Source: Bradyrhizobium sp. NAS80.1 (GTDB lineage: Bacteria; Pseudomonadota; Alphaproteobacteria; Rhizobiales; Xanthobacteraceae). Taken from it: DNA of 37,574 bases. Numbering within the stretch: the first letter of the stretch is position 1; every line of letters starts with the position of its first letter. The stretch is from assembly GCF_001908205.1 (NCBI RefSeq), contig NZ_LGHL01000120.1:1-37574 (forward strand), written 5' to 3'. Shown piece by piece: positions 25,480 through 32,780 of the stretch. A program made the position numbers and the translations under genes. Under the pieces are notes generated by a model. It did not search any database and was not told the DNA's origin. It saw only the letters and a list, made by a program, of their open reading frames with translations.

Positions 25480-27555
25480 TCAGGGTGCGCGCAACCCGTC
25501 CGGCACCGTGGCCTGCCGCCGGACCATTAGCAGGGCGATCAAAACGGTGGGGATGAGGATCGCAAGGCCGAGCAGCGTCACCTGCATCTGCGACAGCGGC
25601 ATGATGCCGCCGCCGGGCGTCGCGACGACGAAACCGCCGATCACCAGCAGTACGCGGATTGGCCATTCCAGCGCGCCGCTGCCGCGGAGGTCGCCGACGA
25701 AGGCCTGGTAGCCCTGGATGCCGCCGCAGATGAACAGCGTGCCGAACGCGGCGAGCGCCATCAGGCCGAGGCCGGCGAGATAGGGGCTCGGCCCCTGCAG
25801 CACCAGCGCCGGATTGAGCACGAAGAAGAACGGGATGAAATAGATGATGCTGCCCACCCACATCGATTCCCAACCGGTCTTCATCGCCGGCGAACCGGCG
25901 ATGCCGGCGGCGGCGAAGGAGGCGATCGCGACCGGCGGCGTGATCGAGGACAGCATGCCCCAGTAGAAGATGAACATATGCACCGCCATCTTGTTGAGCC
26001 CGAGCTTCTCCAGCGCGGGCGCCACCAGGATGGCGAGGAAGATGTAACAGGCCGTCGTCGTCAGCCCGAGGCCAAGAATGAGGCTGGTGAGGGCGCACAT
26101 GCCGAGCAGCAGGAACGGATTGTCGCCGGCAATGTGCAACAGATCGTTGGCGAGGCTCGACACCACGCCGGTCATCGAGAATGCCCCGATCAGGAGGCCG
26201 CAGCCGGCGAGAATGCCGACGAGCTCGACGAAGGTGCGTCCGTTGACCTCCAGGAATTTGCCGATCGTTGCCAGCGTCCAGCGCGTGTCCTTGGAGAAGA
26301 ACTGGTTGAGAACCAGCAGCAGCGCAGTGGCGTAGAACGGCGCATGGCTCTCGCGCTTGAAGTACAGCAGCATCACGATGAGGAGCGCGATGACGAAGAC
26401 GTAGTACCAGCCGTCCCTGAGCGTATCCACAATCCGCGGCAGCTCGGCGCGCGGGATGCCCTTCAGCCCGTGGCGCGCGGCATAGGAGTCGACCTGCATG
26501 AACAGGCCGATGTAGTAGAGCGCGGCCGGAATGATCGCGGCGACCGCGACGTCGGCGTAGCTGACATTGAGGAACTGCGCGATCACGAAGGCGGTCGCGC
26601 CCATGACGGGCGGCGCCAGCACCGCGCCGGTCGAGGCACAGGCCTCGATCGCACCGGCATAGGACGCGCGAAAGCCGCTCTTCTTCATCACCGGGATGGT
26701 CATGGTGCCGGCGGTGAGCACGTTGGAGATGATCGAGCCCGACATCATGCCGAGCAGGCCGCTGGCAAAGATGCAAACCTTCGCCGCGCCGCCGCGGAAC
26801 GTACCGCACAGCGCGAAGGCGAGGTTGATGAAGAACTTGCCGGCCCCAGTCATCATCAGCGCGGTGCCGAACACGAGGAAGCCGATCACGGTGTCGGCAA
26901 ATGCCTGAATGGGGATGCCGAGCAAGCTCTCGCCCGACAGGACGTGATAGGCGGTCGCCTGTTCCAGCGTCGACTGCGTGCCGCGGAACGGCCCGAGCCA
27001 GCCGGATTCCGCGAACAGCGGATAGACGGTGAAGGGGAAGACGCTCAGCAGCAGGCTCCATCCGCCGGTGCGGCGCAGCGCCTCCATCAGCATCGCCCAC
27101 ATCACGAGGCCCGCGGCGATCACGGTGTTCGGCGCGCCGCCGAATTCCCAGCCGGCCTCCGCCGCCTTGCGCACGTTCGACATCAAGAGCAGTGCGGCCA
27201 CGAACGTCACGACGAAGAAGACGAGGTCGTACCAGGGAATGCGGTCGAGCGGCGCGCGCTCCGTGCCCGGGAAGATCAGGAAGGTGAAGGGCAGCATCAA
27301 GGCGATCAGGAGATAGAAATACTCTGTGTTGAGCTGGGTGTAGCCGATCAAGAACCGCAACGAGAATTGCTGGTTGATGCAGAGAAGGATCGTCGCCGCG
27401 GTCGCGGCCACCAGCGTCCAGCGCCAGCCGCCGCGCAAGCTGCGGACGCGCGTGACCTCGGCTTCCTGCATGTTGCCGGCGGCGCCGTGCGGGTCGTCGA
27501 ACACGACCCGCTTGGCTTCGTCCTGCGGGCCGGTGGAAACTGAAGCAGACGACAT
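25480..27555 (-). CDS. TRAP transporter fused permease (small + large membrane subunits)
   Basis: The 691-residue protein is a TAXI-type TRAP permease in which the 4-span DctQ-like and 12-span DctM-like parts are one chain. Roughly 18 hydrophobic spans are visible after a 55-residue polar lead, with DctM-like blocks such as KVCIFASGLLGMMSGSIISN and APPVMGATAFVIAQ. It imports a carboxylate-type solute with the Na+ or H+ gradient. I chose the ATG at 27555; a longer frame begins at 27645 but its first 30 residues are translated repeat DNA. The binding protein gene lies upstream, separated by the repeat, and glutaminase follows directly. Confidence 0.94.
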   Translation of the reverse strand: MSSASVSTGPQDEAKRVVFDDPHGAAGNMQEAEVTRVRSLRGGWRWTLVAATAATILLCINQQFSLRFLIGYTQLNTEYFYLLIALMLPFTFLIFPGTERAPLDRIPWYDLVFFVVTFVAALLLMSNVRKAAEAGWEFGGAPNTVIAAGLVMWAMLMEALRRTGGWSLLLSVFPFTVYPLFAESGWLGPFRGTQSTLEQATAYHVLSGESLLGIPIQAFADTVIGFLVFGTALMMTGAGKFFINLAFALCGTFRGGAAKVCIFASGLLGMMSGSIISNVLTAGTMTIPVMKKSGFRASYAGAIEACASTGAVLAPPVMGATAFVIAQFLNVSYADVAVAAIIPAALYYIGLFMQVDSYAARHGLKGIPRAELPRIVDTLRDGWYYVFVIALLIVMLLYFKRESHAPFYATALLLVLNQFFSKDTRWTLATIGKFLEVNGRTFVELVGILAGCGLLIGAFSMTGVVSSLANDLLHIAGDNPFLLLGMCALTSLILGLGLTTTACYIFLAILVAPALEKLGLNKMAVHMFIFYWGMLSSITPPVAIASFAAAGIAGSPAMKTGWESMWVGSIIYFIPFFFVLNPALVLQGPSPYLAGLGLMALAAFGTLFICGGIQGYQAFVGDLRGSGALEWPIRVLLVIGGFVVATPGGGIMPLSQMQVTLLGLAILIPTVLIALLMVRRQATVPDGLRAP

Positions 27556-27593
27556 GATCGACCCCGCGCTTGGGCTGCTAACCGCTGTGGACC

Positions 27594-27694
27594 AGAGCGT
27601 TTTCGAGCGAAGTGGATACCGGTTCGCGTAAAGAAAACGCGTCAAAACAAGAATCTAGAGCCCAGTTCCGATTCCATCGAACGGAAATGGCTCT
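27594..27694. repeat. AGAGCGTTT...GGCTCT intergenic repeat, copy 2
   Basis: The ~101-bp element starts AGAGCGTTTTCGAGCGAAGT and ends with an imperfect stem (AGAGCCCAGTTCCG...CGGAAATGGCTCT). It fills the space between the TRAP binding-protein gene and its permease gene, and its end overlaps the binding-protein stop codon by two bases. Confidence 0.9.
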
Positions 27695-28859
27695 AGTCCT
27701 CGAACCCGTTCGGCATGTCGGCCTTGGCGAGCGCGGCGGCGCGCACCTTCATCCAGCCGTCGACGAACGCCTTGTCATCCGACGGCGGATTGGACTTGCC
27801 GTAGTCGGCCCACGCCGCTGCGAGCACCTCCTGCCGCTTGAACAGCTTATTGTTGTGAGCGTCCTGCGCGTCGCTCCATTGCGCGGCCTCCTTGAGCGCC
27901 TTCACCGCACCAGGATGCACCGGCACGACCCAGTTCTTGGTCTGGCGGTCGGCGGCGAGGCCGCCGGCACCGGGCGCGGAGTCCTTGTAGGCGTCGTAGT
28001 TTGCGATCATCGCCTTGGTCATCGCATAGACCTGATCGGGTGCTTGCGAGGCGTAGGCGACGAAGATCGGGTAAGGGTAATTGCCAAGCTCGACCGGCTT
28101 GTCCCGCGAGATGCCGGCGCCGCAGGTCGCAAGCTGCGGGAAGAAGAACGAGCCGACCTTCTGCATCCGTGCCCAGCCTTCCTTGTCGTTCGCGGGCAGC
28201 GGCGGCCAGATCAGGCCGCGCGGCGAGGTCTCGGCCTCCTTGGCAGGACCGGTGATGGTGGTGCCGAAGGCGGCATCGGTGTCGTTGTTGATCAGGCCCT
28301 TCCACAGCGCGCCGTAGCTTGCGAACTCGACGACCTTGACGTCCTTCTGCGTCAGCCCCGCGAAGGCGAGCACCGCGAGCGAGTTCTGGTTGAGCGCGGG
28401 CGAGCCCACGACGAATCCGACTCGCTTGCCTCTGAGATCCTTCAGGTCCTTCACGCCTGCGTCGGCGGCCACGCCAAGCGAGCCGCAATTGCAGTCGACG
28501 CTCGAAAGCAGGATCTGGAGCGGCTGCGGGCCCCATTCCTTGCTGCCGAATTCGAACACGCCTTCCTGCGCGAAATAGACGCCCGATCCCATCGCCGACG
28601 AGGCCGCGCGCTTTGCGCGCAGCGGCGCGAGACGCGCAACGTCGTTGCCGGCCGGCAGCACGCGTACGTCGGTGCCGTATTTGTCCTTCATCATCTTGCC
28701 GACGCCGACGGCGATGTTGAAGCCGGCGGTGCCGGTGTCATAGGCAGTGAAGGTCAATGTCGCCGGCAGCTTGCTGTCATCGGCGAATGCGTAGCGTGTA
28801 GACGCAAAAGAAATGCCCGCAACCAAGGCAGGCGCGAGCATGATCAGCCCACGGAACAT
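27693..28859 (-). CDS. TAXI family TRAP transporter solute-binding protein
   Basis: The 388-residue periplasmic protein has an N-terminal signal peptide (hydrophobic about residues 5-20, probable cut after AFA at 24-26). The TAXI pattern follows: LTFTAYDTGTAGFNIAVGVG near residues 34-53, then VRVLPAGNDVARLAPLRAKRA and the domain-linking GKRVGFVVGSPALNQN. It binds the substrate of the fused TRAP permease encoded next. TAXI proteins reported so far bind carboxylates such as glutamate or hydroxyglutarate; the glutaminase gene in the same operon makes glutamine or a related compound the favoured guess here. GGGAGGG precedes the ATG. Confidence 0.94.
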   Translation of the reverse strand: MFRGLIMLAPALVAGISFASTRYAFADDSKLPATLTFTAYDTGTAGFNIAVGVGKMMKDKYGTDVRVLPAGNDVARLAPLRAKRAASSAMGSGVYFAQEGVFEFGSKEWGPQPLQILLSSVDCNCGSLGVAADAGVKDLKDLRGKRVGFVVGSPALNQNSLAVLAFAGLTQKDVKVVEFASYGALWKGLINNDTDAAFGTTITGPAKEAETSPRGLIWPPLPANDKEGWARMQKVGSFFFPQLATCGAGISRDKPVELGNYPYPIFVAYASQAPDQVYAMTKAMIANYDAYKDSAPGAGGLAADRQTKNWVVPVHPGAVKALKEAAQWSDAQDAHNNKLFKRQEVLAAAWADYGKSNPPSDDKAFVDGWMKVRAAALAKADMPNGFED

Positions 28860-28949
28860 GTATCCCTCCCATCGTCCTCGCTTTTTGCCGCGAACAGTTT
28901 CGTGCTTGAGAGGATCATGTCATCGGTATTGAAAGGGTCAGGCTGACAT

Positions 28950-28973
28950 ATTGTCGCGGAGTGCGCCGACAAT
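28950..28973. promoter_or_regulatory. Inverted repeat ATTGTCG...CGACAAT upstream of the TRAP operon
   Basis: Perfect 7-bp arms are separated by 10 bases, located 91 bases before the TRAP binding-protein start and 5 bases after the biotin-carrier stop on the same strand. It could be an operator for the TRAP operon or a weak terminator of the carrier gene; symmetry is the only evidence. Confidence 0.4.
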
Positions 28974-28977
28974 TCGC

Positions 28978-29199
28978 TTAACTTGCAACGATCGCGATGG
29001 CCTGTCCCTCGGCAACGACATCGTCGAGCTTGACCAGAAGCGATGTGATCGTGCCGCTCGCGGGCGAGGGCACAGGTATCTCCATCTTCATCGCCTCGAC
29101 CACCACAACGTCATCGCAGTCAGCGACGGTTCCTCCAACTTGCACGGGAGTTGCGCAGATGCGCCCCGCGATCTCCGTGACGATCTTAATTTCTGGCAT
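28978..29199 (-). CDS. Single-domain biotin carrier protein (biotin/lipoyl attachment)
   Basis: The 73-residue protein consists only of a biotinyl domain with the canonical motif EAMKME (residues 35-40); K38 is the biotinylation site. It should carry carboxyl-biotin between a biotin carboxylase and a carboxyltransferase. The carboxyltransferase gene is close by on the other strand (30198), but no biotin carboxylase gene is in the window. It is divergent from the IclR regulator gene, sharing a 94-bp spacer with palindromes. I chose the ATG at 29199, which gives the usual N-terminus; the frame is open 9 codons further. Confidence 0.9.
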   Translation of the reverse strand: MPEIKIVTEIAGRICATPVQVGGTVADCDDVVVVEAMKMEIPVPSPASGTITSLLVKLDDVVAEGQAIAIVAS

Positions 29200-29254
29200 G
29201 CCATCGCCTTTTTGTTGTCGTTGCAAAATGCCTGAGGTAGCGTCGTCTGCAAGT

Positions 29255-29278
29255 GGAATTTAATTCCGCAGAGCGGAA
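29255..29278. promoter_or_regulatory. Overlapping palindromes in the IclR/biotin-carrier spacer (candidate IclR operator)
   Basis: GGAATTTAATTCC (29255-29267) and TTCCGCAGAGCGGAA (29264-29278) are perfect inverted repeats that share TTCC, giving alternating GGAA/TTCC half-sites. The first, with its flanking T, resembles the E. coli IclR site TGGAAATNATTTCCA. It lies 16 bases before the IclR start and 56 before the carrier start, so binding could regulate both. Confidence 0.6.
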
Positions 29279-29293
29279 CAAACGGTAGGGAAC

Positions 29294-30268
29294 ATGGGAC
29301 GACGATCGGAGCGGTTGAGTAGGCAAGGCGTGCTCGCTGGCGATGCCGGTGAGGGTGATGTCATCCAGGTGGTCTCGCGCGCGTTCGACGTGTTGCGATG
29401 CTTCGAAGGGCACGAGGCCCGGCTCGGCAATCTCGAGATTTCAAATCGCTGCGGCCTGCCACGCTCGACGGTGTCGCGACTCACGCACACGCTGACGCGC
29501 ATGGGGCAGCTCGTTTATTTGCCGCGCGACCAGAAGTACCGTATCGGCCCGAGCGCTGTGGCGATGAGCGCTTCGATGATGAAGGGCGCGCAGCTGCGCA
29601 GCATGATCCGGCAGCGGCTCCAGGAAGTCGCCGAGCAGTTGCCGGGCACAGTCGGCTTCGTCGTTCCCGATCGCTTCCATCTCGTCTATCTCCAGTTTGC
29701 CCGCTCGGCGGCTGCGCTCGGCCTGCACGAGGGCACCGGCAGCCGCATCTCGATGGCATCGACCGCTGCGGGCGCGGCCTACACCGCGGCACTGGCGCCG
29801 GAGGTCGGCGATGCCTTCATTGCGGACATGGAACGGGAAGCCCCCGAGGCTGCCAAGATCCTGAGGCCCCGCATCGAGGCCAACCGGCAGTCGCTGCGCG
29901 AGCGCGGCTATGTCGTGGCCTGCGGTCTGTGGAGTCCGCACATCAACGGGCTCGCGGTGCCGATCTGGTCGCCGCAGTACCAGACCTTCGTGGTCGTCAC
30001 GATCGGTCTTCTGTCCGCGATGTATGACGAGCAGCGTCTGCATGCCGAAGTCGCGCCGCTGATGGTCGCGCTCGGCCGCTCGGTCGGCAGCCTGCTCGAG
30101 GGCGCGGAGGGCGACGTCTTTAACAACCGTATCTCGCGCAGACCGGTCGCAATGGCCGTGCATAACAATAACAAGCCGATCAATTCGGAGGGAATGAATG
30201 AACTGGAAGCCGGAACTCGACGAGCTCGCCCGGCGCGAAGCCTTCGCGCGGGAGATGGGCGGCGTTGA
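29294..30268 (+). CDS. IclR family transcriptional regulator
   Basis: The 324-residue regulator has an N-terminal winged helix-turn-helix (about residues 24-85, VIQVVSRAFDVLRCFEGHEA... NRCGLPRSTVSRLTHTL) and a C-terminal IclR effector domain (about 95-275). Both ends are longer than usual: about 20 extra N-terminal residues and a basic C-terminal tail that overlaps the first 71 bases of the carboxyltransferase gene in another frame. It is divergent from the biotin-carrier gene and directly upstream of the carboxyltransferase, so it probably controls this carboxylase set. TAGGGAAC precedes the ATG. Confidence 0.92.
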   Translation: MGRRSERLSRQGVLAGDAGEGDVIQVVSRAFDVLRCFEGHEARLGNLEISNRCGLPRSTVSRLTHTLTRMGQLVYLPRDQKYRIGPSAVAMSASMMKGAQLRSMIRQRLQEVAEQLPGTVGFVVPDRFHLVYLQFARSAAALGLHEGTGSRISMASTAAGAAYTAALAPEVGDAFIADMEREAPEAAKILRPRIEANRQSLRERGYVVACGLWSPHINGLAVPIWSPQYQTFVVVTIGLLSAMYDEQRLHAEVAPLMVALGRSVGSLLEGAEGDVFNNRISRRPVAMAVHNNNKPINSEGMNELEAGTRRARPARSLRAGDGRR

Positions 30269-31757
30269 CAAGGTCAAGCGTCAGCATGACCAGGGCCGAC
30301 TGACTGTTCGGGAACGTATCGACAAGCTGATCGACAGGGGCAGCTTTCACGAGATCGGTGCCGTCTCCGGCATCGGTGAATACGATCCGAAGGGCGAGCT
30401 GAAGAACGTTACGCCGGCGAACTGCGTGTTCGGCCGTGCGCGCGTCGACGGCCGCACCGTGGTCGTCGTCGGCGACGACTTCACCGTGCGCGGCGGCTCG
30501 GCCGATGCGTCGATCTCGGCAAAGCCATTGATGGCGGAGGAGATGGCGCATGATTTCCGTCTGCCCATCGTCCGCATCATCGAAGGCTCCGGCGGCGGCG
30601 GCTCGGTCAAGACCATCGAGACCAAGGGCGCGGCGAACCTGCCGGGTGGCATCGGCGGCACGCGCTCGTACCGCTTCACGATCGAGAATTTGTCGCGCGT
30701 CCCCGTGGTCGCGCTCGGCCTCGGCTCGGTTGCGGGTCTCGGCGCCGCGCGCCTTGCTGCCAGCCACTATTCCATCATGACGAAGTCCTCCGCGATGTTC
30801 GTCGCGGGGCCGCCGGTGGTGAAGGCTCTCGGACAGGACCTCACGAAGGAGGAGCTCGGCGGCGCTGATATCCAGACCCGCGCCGGTGCGATCGATCACG
30901 CTGTCGAGACCGAGGAGGAGGCGTTTGCCTGCGCGCGGCGGTTCCTGTCCTATCTGCCGTCGTCGGTCTATGAGCTGCCGCCGACCTTGCCCTGCACCGA
31001 CAATCCGGAGCGCACCGAAGAGGCGCTGATGAATGCGGTGCCGCGCAAGCGCAAGCAAGTCTACAAGATGCGGCCCATCATCGACGCAGTTGTCGACAAG
31101 GGCTCGTTCTTCGAGGTCGCCAGCAATTTCGGCAAACCGATCATCGTGGGCCTTGCGCGGCTCGAGGGCAGGGCGGTGCTGCTGCTCGCCAGCGACAGCT
31201 ACCACTACGGCGGCTCATGGACGGCGGATGCGTGCCAGAAGGTGGTGCGCTGGGTCGACTTCGCGGAAACCTTCCATCTGCCGATCGTCTATCTCATGGA
31301 CTGCCCCGGCTTCATGATCGGCCTCGATGCCGAGAAGGCTGCAACCATCCGCCACGGCGTTCGCGCCATGGCCGCGGTGAACCAGACCACCGTGCCCTGG
31401 TGCACCGTGATCCTGCGCAACGCCTTTGGTGTTGCGGGCGTCGTGCATCAGCCCGCCGACCGCTTCTCGATCCGCTACGCCTGGCCGTCAGCCTATTGGG
31501 GCTCGCTGCCGCTCGAAGGCGGCATCGAAGCCGCCTACCGCGCCGACATCGACGCGGCCGAGGACAAGGCGGCGAAGCTGAGGGAGATCGAGGAGCGGCT
31601 CAACAAGCTGCGCTCGCCGTTCCGCTCGGCCGAAAAGTTCTGGGTCGAGGAGATCATCGATCCCAGGAAGACAAGGTCGCTGCTGTGCGAGTTCGCAAGG
31701 CTCGCGGAGCCGTTGCGAAAGCCGGGACCGCCTGAGAACATGACGATCAGGCCGTAG
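30198..31757 (+). CDS. Acyl-CoA carboxylase carboxyltransferase (beta) subunit
   Basis: The 519-residue protein has N- and C-terminal carboxyltransferase domains of the crotonase fold, as in propionyl-CoA and methylcrotonyl-CoA carboxylase beta chains. Visible blocks are the acyl-CoA loop GSGGGGSVKT in the N-domain, and in the C-domain YLMDCPGFMIG and the glycine-rich NAFGVAGVV. It moves CO2 from carboxybiotin to an acyl-CoA. The small biotin carrier at 28978-29199 may be its partner, but a biotin carboxylase is not in the window. The ATG has GAGGGA 4 bases before it, inside the end of the IclR gene. A 42-bp piece of its 3' part recurs at 32781-32822. Confidence 0.92.
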   Translation: MNWKPELDELARREAFAREMGGVDKVKRQHDQGRLTVRERIDKLIDRGSFHEIGAVSGIGEYDPKGELKNVTPANCVFGRARVDGRTVVVVGDDFTVRGGSADASISAKPLMAEEMAHDFRLPIVRIIEGSGGGGSVKTIETKGAANLPGGIGGTRSYRFTIENLSRVPVVALGLGSVAGLGAARLAASHYSIMTKSSAMFVAGPPVVKALGQDLTKEELGGADIQTRAGAIDHAVETEEEAFACARRFLSYLPSSVYELPPTLPCTDNPERTEEALMNAVPRKRKQVYKMRPIIDAVVDKGSFFEVASNFGKPIIVGLARLEGRAVLLLASDSYHYGGSWTADACQKVVRWVDFAETFHLPIVYLMDCPGFMIGLDAEKAATIRHGVRAMAAVNQTTVPWCTVILRNAFGVAGVVHQPADRFSIRYAWPSAYWGSLPLEGGIEAAYRADIDAAEDKAAKLREIEERLNKLRSPFRSAEKFWVEEIIDPRKTRSLLCEFARLAEPLRKPGPPENMTIRP

Positions 31758-31763
31758 GTTGCG

Positions 31764-31797
31764 GTCATTGGGCGCACGCGAAGCGTGGCCCGATGAC
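31764..31797 (+). terminator. Long hairpin after the carboxyltransferase gene
   Basis: Arms GTCAT-GGGC-ACGC and GCGT-GCCC-ATGAC pair with one or two mismatched bases between blocks and a GAA loop, beginning 7 bases after the stop. No T-run follows. It is probably a transcript-end hairpin or a repeat remnant. Confidence 0.6.
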
Positions 31798-31799
31798 GG

Positions 31800-31844
31800 C
31801 TCCGCGAAACAATCGAGACTTTACCGCGGAGTCAGTCTCGATTG
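31800..31844. repeat. Interleaved inverted repeats (two competing stems)
   Basis: Arm A CTCCGCG (31800-31806) pairs with CGCGGAG (31825-31831), and arm B CAATCGAGACT (31810-31820) pairs with AGTCTCGATTG (31834-31844). The order A-B-A'-B' means the two perfect stems compete, or could only coexist as a pseudoknot. It lies in the gap after the carboxyltransferase gene. Confidence 0.55.
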
Positions 31845-31927
31845 CTTCGTCGCTTCGTTCTACGTGGAGCGGCGCGGCGAAAGTCGCGGTTCATGGAACC
31901 ATTTCCGGCGCTCCGCATTCAAGAGGC

Positions 31928-32068
31928 ATGAGGAACCTGTATTTCGGCATCGGTGCTCTCGCCGGCGCGCTGGTTCTCTTTACGATTTGGCTGGGCCAGC
32001 ACGAACGGGAGGCATCAATTGATCGCCTCGAGCGATGGGAGATTCCGCGCCCACCACCTGAGCGCTAG
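31928..32068 (+). CDS. Small single-span membrane protein (46 residues), unknown function
   Basis: The ATG follows AAGAGG at one base; the spacing is short. The product has one hydrophobic span (residues 4-22, LYFGIGALAGALVLFTIWL) and a charged, Pro-rich C-terminus (ERWEIPRPPPER). It is typical of small inner-membrane proteins with the C-terminus exposed. No overlap with an established gene. I cannot assign a function; the frame is also open further upstream, where the translation looks non-coding. Confidence 0.5.
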   Translation: MRNLYFGIGALAGALVLFTIWLGQHEREASIDRLERWEIPRPPPER

Positions 32069-32232
32069 AAGGAGCCGGGCGCTCACTGACGACCCTATCG
32101 AAATACCCACAATCACAGTAGCTGTAAGCCGCCGCACAGGAACGGCCATGCCTTCCGCCCGATAGGCGTTTTGAACCTGCTGTGCATACCACTGCCGCCG
32201 GTCTTCGGCGGCAGTGACATGAGGATTGACGA

Positions 32233-32508
32233 TTAGCGTTTGGGCAGCGACGCCATCACTTCGCCCGCGTCGCCGTCCTCCAGGCAGGGTGTGACACTCA
32301 ACGGGAGCAGGTCGGACCACTGTGCGAGCCAGCGATACATCGCCTTTGGATCGCTCGATTCAGAGATCGCAAATCCCTGTCCGTTCATGCCATGCCAGCG
32401 GCCCAGCATTTTGACGCCTTCGGGTGGTGCTCCGCCGGTTTCCAGAAAACGGGCGACGGCTGCATTGAACGTGCCTTGAGGTACACTCCAGGTTGTAATG
32501 AATTTCAT
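32233..32508 (-). CDS. DUF3303-like small protein
   Basis: The 91-residue soluble protein (MKFITTWSVPQGTFNAAVAR start; LGRWHGMNGQGFAISESSDP; WSDLLPLSVTPCLEDG) matches my memory of DUF3303-type proteins, a ferredoxin-like alpha/beta-barrel fold of unknown function. GGGAGA is placed 5 bases before the ATG. It stands alone, on the minus strand, between a small membrane protein gene and a repeat. Confidence 0.8.
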   Translation of the reverse strand: MKFITTWSVPQGTFNAAVARFLETGGAPPEGVKMLGRWHGMNGQGFAISESSDPKAMYRWLAQWSDLLPLSVTPCLEDGDAGEVMASLPKR

Positions 32509-32613
32509 GCTATTCTCCCATAACGTGAATTATTGGATGAATGCCGCGGCTGTGCCGCCTGCGAACAATAGCGCCGGCGTGTCGAATAACAACGGCGAAT
32601 GAAGCGGTGCGTA

Positions 32614-32715
32614 AGAGCGTTTTCGAGCGAAGTGGATACCGGTTCGCGTAAAGAAGACGCATCAAAACAAGAAGCTAGAGCCCCGTTCCGATTCCATCGG
32701 AACGGAAATGGCTCT
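32614..32715. repeat. AGAGCGTTT...GGCTCT intergenic repeat, copy 3
   Basis: The ~102-bp element begins AGAGCGTTTTCGAGCGAAGT and ends AACGGAAATGGCTCT, almost identical to copy 2 and related to copy 1. It lies between the DUF3303-like gene and a short remnant of carboxylase sequence. Confidence 0.92.
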
Positions 32716-32780
32716 GGTGATGTGGCCGCCGCAGCGGACTTGGTCGTGTGTCGCCGGCGCCAGAAGAACCGTGTTCTGCG

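Noticed and set aside
25978..27543. Plus-strand frame of 521 codons opposite the TRAP permease
   Set aside because: His/Glu/Arg-rich shadow of a hydrophobic membrane protein; the minus-strand permease is unmistakable.
27556..27645. N-terminal extension of the TRAP permease
   Set aside because: The extra residues come from the intergenic repeat and the stretch lacks a start signal; ATG 27555 is used.
27612..28946. Plus-strand frame beginning in repeat copy 2
   Set aside because: Its first residues are translated repeat DNA (the same peptide appears at copy 3) and the rest is antisense to the TAXI binding protein.
32015..32320. Minus-strand frame of 101 codons between the carboxylase and DUF3303 genes
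   Set aside because: No clear ribosome-binding site or start; overlaps the 46-residue gene in antisense. A degraded gene is possible but not supported.
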